This document shows positions 20,842 to 29,320 of a stretch of DNA of 64,000 nt, piece after piece. The notes beneath the pieces were generated by a model. That model was given only the letters and a program-made list of their open reading frames with translations. It ran no database searches and was not told the DNA's origin. Origin of the DNA: an uncultured Methylobacillus sp. GTDB lineage: Bacteria > Pseudomonadota > Gammaproteobacteria > Burkholderiales > Methylophilaceae. The position numbers and the translations under genes were made by a program. The DNA lies in contig CAIJXJ010000050.1 in assembly GCA_903824575.1 (NCBI GenBank), positions 1 through 64,000 of the forward strand, written 5' to 3'. The first letter of the stretch is position 1. Every line of letters starts with the position of its first letter.

Positions 20842-20857
20842 TGTCGTAATGGCGACA
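20842..20857 (+). promoter_or_regulatory. NifA upstream activator site 2 of nifB
   Basis: TGTCGTAATGGCGACA fits TGT-N10-ACA with extended symmetry TGTCG/CGACA. It lies about 60 bases before the sigma-54 element. Confidence 0.85.
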
Positions 20858-20914
20858 AGTCAAATAAATAATTTAAAACATTGATTTATAATAATAAAAT
20901 ATATAAAACAGTGC

Positions 20915-20930
20915 TGGCACGCGACTTGCT
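20915..20930 (+). promoter_or_regulatory. Sigma-54 promoter of the nifB operon
   Basis: TGGCACGCGACTTGCT is a perfect match to TGGCAC-N5-TTGCW (GG at -24, GC at -12), 37 bases before the nifB start. Confidence 0.93.
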
Positions 20931-20966
20931 GATACCACAGGTAAATCCTTTACCGAGGGCATCAAC

Positions 20967-22535
20967 ATGGAGCATGTACTGCAAACTGCGTCACCTGGCC
21001 ACAACCGCCTCAAACCCATCACCGGGATCAAAGTCGAAGTGGCTGGCCAGACGACAGCATCGGGTTGTGGCACCTCCGGTGGCGAGGGCAAGGCCAGTTG
21101 TGGCACCTCCGACGGGGAAAATGACATGCCGCCGGAAATCTGGGAAAAGGTTAAAAACCATCCCTGCTATTCTGAGGAAGCCCATCACCACTACGCCCGC
21201 ATGCACGTTGCCGTGGCTCCGGCCTGCAACATTCAGTGCAACTACTGCAACCGCAAGTACGACTGCTCGAACGAATCCCGCCCCGGGGTGGTGTCACAAA
21301 AGCTGACCCCGGACCAGGCCGTCAAAAAGGTGATCGCAGTTGCCAGCGAAATTCCCCAGATGACGGTATTGGGTATTGCCGGCCCGGGGGATGCACTGGC
21401 CAACCCGCAGAAGACGTTTGAGACTTTTCGCATGCTGCAAGAGCAGGCGCCGGACATCAAGCTATGCCTGTCCACCAATGGCCTGATGCTGCCGGACTAT
21501 GTGGACGAAATTGCAAAGTACAACGTAGACCACGTCACCATTACCATCAACATGATTGATGCTGAAGTGGGTGAGAAGATCTATCCATGGATTTTCTACA
21601 ACCATAAGCGTTACTACGGGCGAGAGGCGGCACAAATTCTGACCGATCGCCAGATGCTGGGGCTGGAAATGCTCACCGCTCGCGGCATCCTGACCAAGAT
21701 CAATTCGGTGCTGATTCCGGGCGTCAACGACCAGCACCTGTATGAAGTCAACCGCGCCGTCAAATCTCGTGGCGCCTTCCTGCACAACATCATGCCTCTG
21801 ATTTCCGAGGCAGAACACGGTACCGTCTATGGCCTCACAGGTCAGCGCGGACCTTCTGCTCAAGAACTGAAAGAGGTGCAGGACGCCTGCATGGGCGGTG
21901 CCAATCTGATGCGGCATTGTCGTCAGTGTCGCGCCGACGCCGTGGGCCTGTTGGGCGAAGACCGCAGCGATGAATTCACACAGGACAAGGTAGATCAGAT
22001 GGATGTGATCTATGACTTGGAAAAACGTCGTGCCTACCAGGAGCAGGTGGAAATCGAGCGCCAGGCACAGAACACGGCCAAACAGTCTGCACTAGCCAAA
22101 CAGGCGGACGGTGACGACGACATCAAGGTTCTGGTTGCGGTGGCCACCACCGGCGGGGGCAAGGTCAACGAGCATTTTGGTCATGCCACAGAATTCCAGA
22201 TCTACGAGATCACCGCGGCTTCCACCACTTTCGTCGGCCATCGCCGTGTCGACCTCTATTGCCAGGGCGGCTTTGGCGAGGACGAACAACTACCGTCCAT
22301 CGTCAGTGCCATTAATGATTGCCACGCCGTACTGGTGGCCAAGATCGGCGCCTGCCCGCGCGATGAACTTCTGGCGGCAGGCATCGAACCGGTGGATGCG
22401 TATGCGCATGAATTCATCGAAAAAGCGGCGCTAACCTGGTTTGCCGACTACCGGGCCCGGGTAACCAGTGGCGAAATCAGCCATCAACCACGCGGCGACG
22501 CCTCTATCCGCCAAGGCGCGTTCATGGCGGCCTGA
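20967..22535 (+). CDS. nifB: Nitrogenase cofactor biosynthesis radical SAM protein NifB
   Basis: 522 residues. NifB builds NifB-co, the 8Fe-9S-C precursor of FeMo-co. The radical SAM motif is C87-N-I-Q-C91-N-Y-C94; an upstream H-rich segment ([11 protein letters not shown]) and [10 protein letters not shown] supply ligands for the accessory clusters. Residues ~385-500 form the NifX/NafY-like domain that holds the precursor ([15 protein letters not shown]). The N-terminal ~60 residues with two 'CGTS' elements are low-complexity. It is the first gene of a long operon under its own NifA-controlled promoter. Confidence 0.97.
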   Translation: MEHVLQTASPGHNRLKPITGIKVEVAGQTTASGCGTSGGEGKASCGTSDGENDMPPEIWEKVKNHPCYSEEAHHHYARMHVAVAPACNIQCNYCNRKYDCSNESRPGVVSQKLTPDQAVKKVIAVASEIPQMTVLGIAGPGDALANPQKTFETFRMLQEQAPDIKLCLSTNGLMLPDYVDEIAKYNVDHVTITINMIDAEVGEKIYPWIFYNHKRYYGREAAQILTDRQMLGLEMLTARGILTKINSVLIPGVNDQHLYEVNRAVKSRGAFLHNIMPLISEAEHGTVYGLTGQRGPSAQELKEVQDACMGGANLMRHCRQCRADAVGLLGEDRSDEFTQDKVDQMDVIYDLEKRRAYQEQVEIERQAQNTAKQSALAKQADGDDDIKVLVAVATTGGGKVNEHFGHATEFQIYEITAASTTFVGHRRVDLYCQGGFGEDEQLPSIVSAINDCHAVLVAKIGACPRDELLAAGIEPVDAYAHEFIEKAALTWFADYRARVTSGEISHQPRGDASIRQGAFMAA

Positions 22536-22575
22536 AAACCGTCTTCAATGTAATGTAATTTTAAGGAGATATACC

Positions 22576-22797
22576 ATGGCATACAAAATCGTTGCATCTC
22601 AATGCACCGGCTGCTCAGCTTGCGATCCGGAGTGCCCTAATCAGGCCATCTTTGAAAAGAACGGCGTGTTCTACATCAAACCGGAAAAATGTACCGAGTG
22701 CATTGGACATTTCGACGAAGCTCAGTGCGTTGCAGCTTGTCCAGTGGACAAGACCTGCATCATCGACACGGCCTATCCACGCTATCAAGCGGCATAA
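22576..22797 (+). CDS. fdxN: 2[4Fe-4S] ferredoxin of the nifB operon (FdxN type)
   Basis: 73-residue bacterial-type ferredoxin with C10-x2-C13-x2-C16-x3-C20-P and a second cluster motif C39-x2-C42-x8-C51-x3-C55-P, the wider spacing typical of nif-linked ferredoxins. It follows nifB by 40 bases behind AAGGAG, and probably donates electrons to NifB or carries Fe-S clusters for it. A longer upstream frame lacks homology and overlaps nifB. Confidence 0.93.
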   Translation: MAYKIVASQCTGCSACDPECPNQAIFEKNGVFYIKPEKCTECIGHFDEAQCVAACPVDKTCIIDTAYPRYQAA

Positions 22798-22806
22798 GGA
22801 AAAATC

Positions 22807-23193
22807 ATGGAATTGACCATTACTCCAAAAGCAGAAAAATTCATCGCTCGCATGATACGTTTCAACGGTGGCACGCCAGCACACGGATTTCGTCTGGTAG
22901 TCAGCCCAGGGGGTTGCTCCGGCCTGAGTTCCGAATTCACGGTGGAAGCCGGACCCCTGACGGGCGACCAAGCCATCGAAGCGAGCGGCGTTAAACTGTT
23001 TCTGCCGGCGGAATCCAGGATTTTGCTTGAGGGTGCCACCATAGATTTCAAGGATACTCCACTGGAGTCCGGCCTGACTTTCATCACCAAACAGGCAGGC
23101 AATTGCGGCTGCAGCAGTTCCGGCGATCATAGCCATGGCGACCATTCCGGACCGGCTACCGTCAGCATCAGCAGTATCCAGCGTAAACACTGA
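22807..23193 (+). CDS. IscA/HesB-like Fe-S carrier with His-rich tail
   Basis: 128 residues of the A-type carrier family: MELTITPKAEKFIARMI, then RLVVSPGGCSGLSSEF with the first conserved Cys and NCGCSSS with the last pair. The His-rich tail (DHSHGDHSG) is unusual and might bind metal. It corresponds in position to the nif-specific IscA found after nifB/fdxN in other diazotrophs, and likely supplies clusters for NifB or nitrogenase. Confidence 0.88.
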   Translation: MELTITPKAEKFIARMIRFNGGTPAHGFRLVVSPGGCSGLSSEFTVEAGPLTGDQAIEASGVKLFLPAESRILLEGATIDFKDTPLESGLTFITKQAGNCGCSSSGDHSHGDHSGPATVSISSIQRKH

Positions 23194-23197
23194 TGCC

Positions 23198-23710
23198 ATG
23201 ACCGAAGGCGACGCCATCGAGAACGTCTGGTTTGCCACCCGTTATCGCAGCTTGCCAGCGGTCGCGGAAGAGCAACTCAGACTGGCGAGCCTGGCCTATG
23301 CCGACGACACCAAGGCTGAAATGCACTTGGCACTGGCGCGTGCCATTGCACCCAACAATCCGGTGGTGCTGGTCGGGGAGTATCGTTATTACTTCTACAA
23401 GGGCAGGCTGACGGAAGCACTTAACATTGCCATCGCCTGCCTCAGGATGATCGCGCAGGAACTGCATTTGCCGGTGAGATGGCAGGATGTCATGCCTGCG
23501 CACGCTAATTTTCGCAGTGACGAGCCTGCCCACCGCTTTTACCTGTTCGCACTAAAGGCCTACGCTTACCTTCTGCTGCGTCTTAACCTGATGCATGAAG
23601 GGCGTATAGCGGCGGATCATTTGCTGCTGCTCGACCCGGAAAACAAAGTCGGCGGCCAAGTGTTACTGGACGTGCTGGATCGGGCCGGCAAGGACGATTA
23701 CGATGATTGA
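23198..23710 (+). CDS. TPR-like helical protein of the nif cluster
   Basis: 170 residues, mainly helical. Two tetratricopeptide-like helix pairs are visible: AEMHLALARAIAPNNPVVLVG with YYFYKGRLTEALNIAI, and later AYAYLLLRLNLMHEGR with AADHLLLLDPENKVGG. It probably serves as a binding adaptor. The ATG at 23198 follows the carrier gene by four bases, and the end overlaps the next gene by eight. The same kind of gene occurs in other betaproteobacterial nif operons; no biochemical role is known to me. Confidence 0.75.
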   Translation: MTEGDAIENVWFATRYRSLPAVAEEQLRLASLAYADDTKAEMHLALARAIAPNNPVVLVGEYRYYFYKGRLTEALNIAIACLRMIAQELHLPVRWQDVMPAHANFRSDEPAHRFYLFALKAYAYLLLRLNLMHEGRIAADHLLLLDPENKVGGQVLLDVLDRAGKDDYDD

Positions 23711-24467
23711 CAGCGACATTCCAGCCCTCGACTGGCAAGGGCAGGTCATCAGCTGCAATACATGCGCTCATCAGGATCTCATGAGTCTGGGCCATTGCGG
23801 GCCCATGCGCTGCTGCGTGCATGACCGCTACGCCAAGCGCATCGACCGCTTCTTCGGCACCCATCCCGGACTAGCCCTACAATATATTGATCATCCCTAT
23901 TTTGAAGTACGTGCCGTTGCGGCCAAATATCTGGGTTTGTTTCAGCTCAATCGCCTGATCCATGATCCTGACGAAACAGTACGCGCCAGTGTTGCCCTCA
24001 GACTGCCGGTAAAGTTGCTGGCTAAACTAATCCAGGATCCTGATCGCGAAGTGCGCGTGCGGGTCGCTTCCCGCCTTGATCTGCACGATCTGGTCGGCAT
24101 GCTGCATGACCCCGACTATTACGTTCGGGTGGTGGTGGCGCGCCGTATTGCACCTAGCTTGCTATTTCACCTGGTGCGCGACCCGGATTCTTCGGTGCGC
24201 CGTGAAGTGGCCTCCAGAATAGGCATCGAGTGGCTCGTTATGCTGGCCAATGACGACGAAGATGAAGTTCGCCTGACCGCCATTCGGCGCGTTCCGGCCG
24301 GATTGTTGGCGCCATTTCGTTTCGACCAAGACTGGCGTGTGCGATTCGAAGTCGCGCAGCGTGCCCCACTTGAATTTTTGCCAGAACTGACACAGGACGC
24401 GGATGAAGCCGTGGCCAGTGCCGCCCTTGAACGCCTGAATCCTCCACAGGAGCATACCCATGGCTGA
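23703..24467 (+). CDS. LRV (leucine-rich variant) repeat protein with N-terminal 4Fe-4S motif
   Basis: 254 residues. The N-terminus holds C18, C21, C32, C37 and C38 (SCNTC, HCGPMRCC), the Fe-S element of LRV proteins. About seven ~24-residue LRV repeats follow, each with 'L..L..DPD..VR..VA.R' (for example LIQDPDREVRVRVASRLDL). The Azotobacter LRV protein beside nifB has this architecture. It is probably a superhelical scaffold; its partner is unknown. It ends inside the start of the first nifZ gene. Confidence 0.9.
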   Translation: MIDSDIPALDWQGQVISCNTCAHQDLMSLGHCGPMRCCVHDRYAKRIDRFFGTHPGLALQYIDHPYFEVRAVAAKYLGLFQLNRLIHDPDETVRASVALRLPVKLLAKLIQDPDREVRVRVASRLDLHDLVGMLHDPDYYVRVVVARRIAPSLLFHLVRDPDSSVRREVASRIGIEWLVMLANDDEDEVRLTAIRRVPAGLLAPFRFDQDWRVRFEVAQRAPLEFLPELTQDADEAVASAALERLNPPQEHTHG

Positions 24468-24774
24468 TATCGTCCGTGACAGTGGCGTAGTTGAACTAGT
24501 CAATTCACCGATATTTGATTACGGCCAGAAAGTACGCTCAAAAAAATATGTGCGCAACGACGGCACCTTTCCAGGTCGTGAAGTGGGTGACATCCTGGTC
24601 AGCAAAGGAGATGTCGGTTATGTCACCAGCATCGGCACCTTCTTGCAACAATTCTATATTTACGGCATCGATTTCTACGAACTTGGTTACCGAGTTGGCA
24701 TGCGCGGCAAAGAACTTGAACTGGCAGAAATCCTCATCGAAGACACAAAGGAGCAGGCACATGGCCGAGATTAA
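24460..24774 (+). CDS. nifZ: NifZ family protein
   Basis: 104 residues with the NifZ pattern: FDYGQKVRSKKYVRNDGTFP, then VGDILVSKGDVGYVTSIGTFLQQFYIY and a C-terminal VGMRGKELELAE. NifZ helps mature the P-cluster of the MoFe protein, acting as a chaperone on the second half of the alpha-beta dimer. The gene overlaps both neighbours. Confidence 0.92.
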   Translation: MADIVRDSGVVELVNSPIFDYGQKVRSKKYVRNDGTFPGREVGDILVSKGDVGYVTSIGTFLQQFYIYGIDFYELGYRVGMRGKELELAEILIEDTKEQAHGRD

Positions 24775-25000
24775 GGAACCTAAATTTCAATGGGGCCAGC
24801 CGGTCACGGCCACTCTGAACCTGATGAATGACGGCAGCTTTCCAGATGTCCCGCTTGATGCTCTGCTGGTTGAACAGGGGGCTTCGGGTGAGGTTGTGAA
24901 TGTCGGACTGGTGGAAGAATCCGGTGATCGTGTCTATCTGGTCGAATTCGCCGATGGCCGTGTACTTGGCGTTTTCGAAGAAGAAATCACCCACGCTTGA
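24761..25000 (+). CDS. Second, shorter NifZ-like protein
   Basis: 79 residues: MAEIKEPKFQWGQPVTATLN, then DGSFPDVPLDALLVEQGASG and VYLVEFADGRVLGVFEEEI. The order 'F.WGQPV....ND GSFP' and 'G..G.V..VG' mirrors NifZ, suggesting tandem duplication and shortening. It overlaps the preceding nifZ by 14 bases. It may act with NifZ on P-cluster maturation; this is inference. Confidence 0.7.
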   Translation: MAEIKEPKFQWGQPVTATLNLMNDGSFPDVPLDALLVEQGASGEVVNVGLVEESGDRVYLVEFADGRVLGVFEEEITHA

Positions 25001-25005
25001 TCGTC

Positions 25006-25353
25006 ATGACCGCCAAAATCCAACACGACAGGCACTCTCCCCATCCCAACGAGGTGGATCGCAAACGTATTGAAAAAATCCTGGCTGAACGTGAGCGCTA
25101 CAAATACGTCGCCCCCAAGGTGCTAACCGATATTGACGGCTATCTGGTCCGCAGTCCCTGTTGTTCGCGCACCGTGGATCCGACTGGTGGTGAAATCGAT
25201 ATCGCGCGCATCGAATATCAGCCGGGTGATTTCTGGCGCTTGTTCCAGATGAATGACGACACGCGGCACTGGCGAGCACACTCGGAATATGCCAGCCTGA
25301 CTGTTCTGCTGGCCAGATTGCTGGCAGATCCAAAACGGGAATTCTGGAGATGA
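25006..25353 (+). CDS. Small conserved protein before nifS, function unknown
   Basis: 115 residues starting MTAKIQHDRHSP. Features are a charged helix (EVDRKRIEKILAERERYKYV), a VRSPCCSRTVDPTGG segment with adjacent cysteines, and a C-terminal LARLLADPKREFW. The double cysteine could bind metal or accept sulphur from NifS, whose gene overlaps its end by four bases. The frame can also begin nine bases earlier at a TTG. I do not recognise the family with certainty. Confidence 0.7.
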   Translation: MTAKIQHDRHSPHPNEVDRKRIEKILAERERYKYVAPKVLTDIDGYLVRSPCCSRTVDPTGGEIDIARIEYQPGDFWRLFQMNDDTRHWRAHSEYASLTVLLARLLADPKREFWR

Positions 25354-26495
25354 ACTTCCTCTATTTCGACAACAACGCAAGCACCCGGGTGTTGCCACAA
25401 GTCATGCAGGCCATGCAGCCGTGGTTTTGCGAACAATATGGCAATCCTTCCAGCAGCCACCCATTGGGCCAGTTTTCCAAACAGGCGCTACTGTCCGCAC
25501 GCAAGGCAGTCGCCGGCTTCCTCAACGCCAAGCCGAACGAGCTTGTATTCACGAGTGGCGCCACCGAATCCAACCACATGGCGATTCTGGGTGCGCTGGC
25601 GACAGACCCTACACGAAAAAAAATTGTCACAAGTGTGGTTGAACACTCCTCCACCTTGCTGTTGCTTGATCATCTGGCCATGCAAGGGATAGAGGTGGTC
25701 CGCGTGCCGGTAGATGGCAACGGTACGCTTGATCTTGCCTGTCTGGAACAGGCCGTCACAGCCGACACCGCGCTGGTCACCTTGATGCATGCCAACAACG
25801 AAACGGGTGTTGTGTTCCCCATCAAACAAGCCGCAGCCATCGCCCATAGCCAAGGCGCGCTGTTCCATACTGATGCGGCGCAAACCGCCGGTAAAATAAC
25901 TCTCGATGTGTGCCAACTGGACTGTGACTTGCTGTCGTTTTCCGGCCATAAACTACATGCGCCCAAGGGCGTGGGCGTCCTCTTCGCTCGTCGTGGGGCA
26001 GGCATCCCGGCGCTCATCCACGGCCATCAGGAACGCCACCAACGTGGTGGCACAGAAAACCTGCCTGGCATCGTCGGGCTGGGTGTGGCCTGCCGACTGG
26101 CAGAGCAATACCTGGTCGGCGGCACTGATCGAACCGCCTCGCTGCGCGATCGACTGGAGCGGGAACTGCTGCAGCGTATTCCATTTGCACGGATCAACGG
26201 TGCAGGTCCCCGCGTCTCGAATACCACCAGCCTGTGCTTTAGTGGCTGTTCCGGCGAAGAGTTGCTGCATAGCCTGGGACAAGCTGGCGTCATGGCGTCG
26301 CAAGGCAGCGCCTGCACTGCCGACGGCACCGAACCTTCTCATGTCCTGCAGGCGATGGGCCTCAGTCGTCATGATGCGTTGGCGTCCATCCGCTTTTCAC
26401 TATCACGCGAAACTAACGAGGCGGAAATTGAAGTTTTACTGCAATCGACGATCGCCATAACACGCCGCATGATCAGCTTACCCGTTGCTGCCTGA
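25350..26495 (+). CDS. nifS: Cysteine desulfurase NifS
   Basis: 381-residue PLP enzyme that removes sulphur from cysteine for nitrogenase Fe-S assembly. PLP-binding regions are FTSGATESNHMA and FHTDAAQTAGK; the Schiff-base lysine is in LSFSGHKLHAPKGVG and the persulphide cysteine in ASQGSACTADGTEPSHVL, the short-loop NifS/IscS pattern. It starts MNFLYFDNNASTRV, overlapping the previous gene. No nifU lies beside it, so cluster scaffolding must come from the IscA-like protein or from elsewhere in the genome. Confidence 0.96.
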   Translation: MNFLYFDNNASTRVLPQVMQAMQPWFCEQYGNPSSSHPLGQFSKQALLSARKAVAGFLNAKPNELVFTSGATESNHMAILGALATDPTRKKIVTSVVEHSSTLLLLDHLAMQGIEVVRVPVDGNGTLDLACLEQAVTADTALVTLMHANNETGVVFPIKQAAAIAHSQGALFHTDAAQTAGKITLDVCQLDCDLLSFSGHKLHAPKGVGVLFARRGAGIPALIHGHQERHQRGGTENLPGIVGLGVACRLAEQYLVGGTDRTASLRDRLERELLQRIPFARINGAGPRVSNTTSLCFSGCSGEELLHSLGQAGVMASQGSACTADGTEPSHVLQAMGLSRHDALASIRFSLSRETNEAEIEVLLQSTIAITRRMISLPVAA

Positions 26496-26522
26496 CCTCA
26501 TCCCAACCATTAAGGAACCAAC

Positions 26523-26732
26523 ATGAAAATCATGATAAGGCGTAACGAGACAGGCCAACTCTCCGCTTATGTGCCAAAGAAAGACCTGGAAGAAAATATC
26601 GTTGAGCATGAAAAGCCTGACCTGTGGGGTGGAACTATCCTGCTGGCCAACGGCTGGCAGCTGGCATTGCCGGAAATGGCGGCCGACACGCGTTTGCCGA
26701 TCACCGTCGAAGCACGTCGGATAGGTGAATAA
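26523..26732 (+). CDS. nifT: NifT/FixU family protein
   Basis: 69 residues matching NifT: MKIMIRRNETGQLSAYVPKK, then LWGGTILLANGWQLALPE. It is small, conserved in nif clusters and not essential where tested. It follows nifS by 27 bases with an AAGGA box. Confidence 0.9.
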   Translation: MKIMIRRNETGQLSAYVPKKDLEENIVEHEKPDLWGGTILLANGWQLALPEMAADTRLPITVEARRIGE

Positions 26733-26733
26733 A

Positions 26734-26994
26734 ATGTGCATCTCCACTGAAACCATGCATGAAATTGAATTATCACTAATGCAATTTCATGAACAGACAC
26801 AAAATCCCGTGGCCATGCTCAAAGAGTGTTTTCCAGGGATCAGCTTCCTGCGCATGTCGGCAGCGGACATTCCGGAGGCGCCCTACCGTGCCATCGCTGA
26901 TTACAATCTGCATCTGCTTGACGGGCGTGACCACTGCGTACAACTGACTAACGATCCGGCCTTGGCGACCGGTGTGATCGTAGCGCGCCGCTAA
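26734..26994 (+). CDS. Small conserved nif-operon protein next to nifT
   Basis: 86 residues beginning MCISTETMHEIELSL. The N-terminus is helical, and the second half has FLRMSAADIPEAPYRAI and YNLHLLDGRDHCVQLT. It starts one base after the nifT stop and ends just before the DegT-like gene, so it is part of the operon. It may correspond to the DUF6129-type proteins seen beside nifT, but I cannot verify that. Function unknown. Confidence 0.68.
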   Translation: MCISTETMHEIELSLMQFHEQTQNPVAMLKECFPGISFLRMSAADIPEAPYRAIADYNLHLLDGRDHCVQLTNDPALATGVIVARR

Positions 26995-26995
26995 A

Positions 26996-28147
26996 ATGTC
27001 CGATAGCTGGATTACCCTTTCAGATCCTGATTACACGGCAGCGGAAATGTCTGCCGTACAGACAGCACTCGGTCGCTCGCAGCAGATTAATGGCCCATTG
27101 ACAGAAGCTTTTGAGACCAACTTTGCTCAAACCATTGGACGCAAGCACGCCATCGCGGTTACCAGCGGCACCATAGGCGTACTTCTGACGCTCAAGGCCT
27201 CAGGCATTGGTGCTGGTGACGAGGTCATTGCGCCAGGCTATGGCTGGCACCAGACGCCGCATGCCATCGAATGGGCTGGAGCCACTCCGGTACTTGCCGA
27301 AATTGACTACTGGTCACAAACGCTCGCTCCCGACAAGGCCGAGGCCAAGGTGAGCCCAAGGACCAAAGCCATTATAGCCACCAATGTTAACGGTCACCCG
27401 GCTGACTGGACCCTGTTGCGTGCACTGGCAAAAAAATCCGGCGCCATGCTGATTGAGGACGCCACGGAATCAATAGGCTCCCGTTACCAGGGGAAACTCG
27501 TCGGCAGTTTCGGTGACGTCGCGATCTTCGACTTCTCTCAACCGTCTGCATTATGCTGCGGGCGGGCCGCGATGATAGTGACCGACGACGACACCCTGGC
27601 GTTGAAAATCCGACACTATCGCAACCGTCGTCCGGATGAACGCGGCTCGCTGACTGCCACCTTGCGTCCACCGCTTGATGTCGGCATCGCAGAAACCACA
27701 GCTGCATTAGGCTTGATCCAGCTGCAGCGTCTGCCGGAAATTCTAGCCCGCCGCAAGCAAGTCGAAGCCTGGTATGCCGCCCAAATTTCCAGTTTTGAAG
27801 GCATCAAGCCACCCTATATCGCACCTGGCATCAATGAGGTGCACTGGCTGCTTTATACCGTACATCTAGGCACGCGCTTTTCTGCCAGCAGTCGCGACGC
27901 ACTGGTAGATGACTTGGAAACCGAAATGGTGGAAGCCGCAGCCTATTGTCGTCCGTTGCATCTGCAGCGGTTCTATATCGAACGCCATGGCTTCCGTAAA
28001 GGCGATTTTTTGGTCACTGAAAAGGTCTCTGATCGCGCCATCGCCCTGCCGTTTCACGGACATATCACCGAAGATCAAGTTGCCCACATCGTCAAGACTG
28101 CCAAGGATGCCTCCATCAATGTTGGTGCCGGTGCAGCCATTTACTAG
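26996..28147 (+). CDS. DegT/DnrJ/EryC1/StrS-type aminotransferase fold lacking the PLP lysine
   Basis: 383 residues with the fold of sugar aminotransferases: VTSGTIGVLLTLKASGIGAG, VIAPGYGWHQT, IATNVNGHPADWTLL, and LIEDATESIGSRYQGKLVG with the acidic PLP partner kept. Where the family has 'FSFH..K.I..GEGG', this protein reads FDFSQPSALCCGRAA, so the Schiff-base lysine is serine (S184) and the glycine-rich turn is altered. Aminotransferase activity is therefore unlikely. C187 and C188 fill the site. It is packed between nif genes, so it may be a binding or regulatory protein; function unknown. Confidence 0.85.
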   Translation: MSDSWITLSDPDYTAAEMSAVQTALGRSQQINGPLTEAFETNFAQTIGRKHAIAVTSGTIGVLLTLKASGIGAGDEVIAPGYGWHQTPHAIEWAGATPVLAEIDYWSQTLAPDKAEAKVSPRTKAIIATNVNGHPADWTLLRALAKKSGAMLIEDATESIGSRYQGKLVGSFGDVAIFDFSQPSALCCGRAAMIVTDDDTLALKIRHYRNRRPDERGSLTATLRPPLDVGIAETTAALGLIQLQRLPEILARRKQVEAWYAAQISSFEGIKPPYIAPGINEVHWLLYTVHLGTRFSASSRDALVDDLETEMVEAAAYCRPLHLQRFYIERHGFRKGDFLVTEKVSDRAIALPFHGHITEDQVAHIVKTAKDASINVGAGAAIY

Positions 28148-28177
28148 TTACCCTTACCTATCCGAAGAAAGCCTAAC

Positions 28178-29032
28178 ATGACAGAGACAGAACTTCAGGA
28201 AATCACCGCAGGCCTGAACGCCGGCACCATCATTCCCTATCTCGGCCCGGGCGTATTGTCACTTGAACCGGCGACCTGCCATGTCCCGGCGACACCCGAA
28301 GAACTGGTCAAACAGCTTACCAGCAAGGTCAGCGTACCCCACAAGATCCGCAATAACCTGACTGCCGCAGCACAGTTCATCGAGAATTTCAAACATCGGA
28401 AATCCGTTGTCAAGCTGATGGAGGAGGCATTCTTGCCCGGCGCATTACCTAACGTACTGCACCATTTCCTGACCTCTTTGGTCAAGAAACCACTTTTAAT
28501 CGTGGCAACCTGGTACGACGATGCCATGGCCCAGGCCCTGCGTGGGCGGGGCAACTGGGGACAAATTCAAGGCGTGTCACAGGCGGAACACTATGGCAAC
28601 TGGGTACATTATTTCGATGAGCATGGTAACCCGGGCGAAGCAAAAGAAGCTGATACCTGGCACATCGTGCTGTACAAGCCGTTGGGGGCCATCACCCCGG
28701 CGAAAAACTTTATCGTATCCGACTCAGACTTTGTTGAGGTATTGACCGAAATCGACATCCAGACGCCGATCCCGCCACGCGTGCAGGAACTGCGCACCGG
28801 TGCCAATTTCCTGTTTCTTGGCTGCCGCTTCAACAACCAGCTTACCCGCACCTATGCGAGACAGATCATGAAACGCTCTTCCGACAAGCACTGGGTGGTA
28901 ATGGAGGGCCCGCTCACCCGCATGGAACAGAGATTCATCAAGGAGCAGAACATTACCCATATTGACCTGCCTCTGGCGCAGTTCGTGTCCTGGCTTAGCA
29001 CCGGAAAAATTGACACGGCACTGGCCGCTTGA
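28178..29032 (+). CDS. SIR2-like domain protein of the nif operon
   Basis: 284 residues with the SIR2-like pattern: TIIPYLGPGVLS near residue 17 (NAD-binding loop), LLIVATWYDDAMAQAL in place of 'TTNYD', and NFLFLGCRFNNQL for the late Rossmann strand. SIR2-like domains hydrolyse or bind NAD+, and many belong to phage defence, but this one is in line with nif genes. The classical catalytic His is not obvious. A link to NAD+-dependent DraT regulation is possible but unproven. Confidence 0.75.
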   Translation: MTETELQEITAGLNAGTIIPYLGPGVLSLEPATCHVPATPEELVKQLTSKVSVPHKIRNNLTAAAQFIENFKHRKSVVKLMEEAFLPGALPNVLHHFLTSLVKKPLLIVATWYDDAMAQALRGRGNWGQIQGVSQAEHYGNWVHYFDEHGNPGEAKEADTWHIVLYKPLGAITPAKNFIVSDSDFVEVLTEIDIQTPIPPRVQELRTGANFLFLGCRFNNQLTRTYARQIMKRSSDKHWVVMEGPLTRMEQRFIKEQNITHIDLPLAQFVSWLSTGKIDTALAA

Positions 29033-29087
29033 GTCGCCCTGATGACCTGCAGGCCTCTAACGTAGTCCCAACTGATGGAGAATATAG

Positions 29088-29318
29088 ATGCCACTATTTG
29101 ATTTTCATTGCAGTGCATGCAACAAATCCCTTGAATTACTGGTAAAAAGCGACGCCAAACCAGTTTGTCCGGACTGTGGCGCAGAGCTGGCCAAATTGGT
29201 ATCCTGCCCTGTTGCGCCCGGCGGTAGCGCCGCCATCATCGCCTCTGCGCGACGACGCGCAGCGAGCGAAGGACACTTCAGCAATTACAAACCGTCGGAG
29301 CGTCCACGCGGAAAATAG
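29088..29318 (+). CDS. FmdB-family zinc-ribbon protein
   Basis: 76 residues: MPLFDFHCSACNKSLELLV, with C8, C11, C27 and C30 forming a zinc ribbon, then a basic tail (SARRRAASEGHF). FmdB-type proteins are small putative regulators. Here it is the last intact gene of the nifB-led run, with a proper AGA-rich site before the ATG. Confidence 0.85.
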   Translation: MPLFDFHCSACNKSLELLVKSDAKPVCPDCGAELAKLVSCPVAPGGSAAIIASARRRAASEGHFSNYKPSERPRGK

Positions 29319-29320
29319 CC

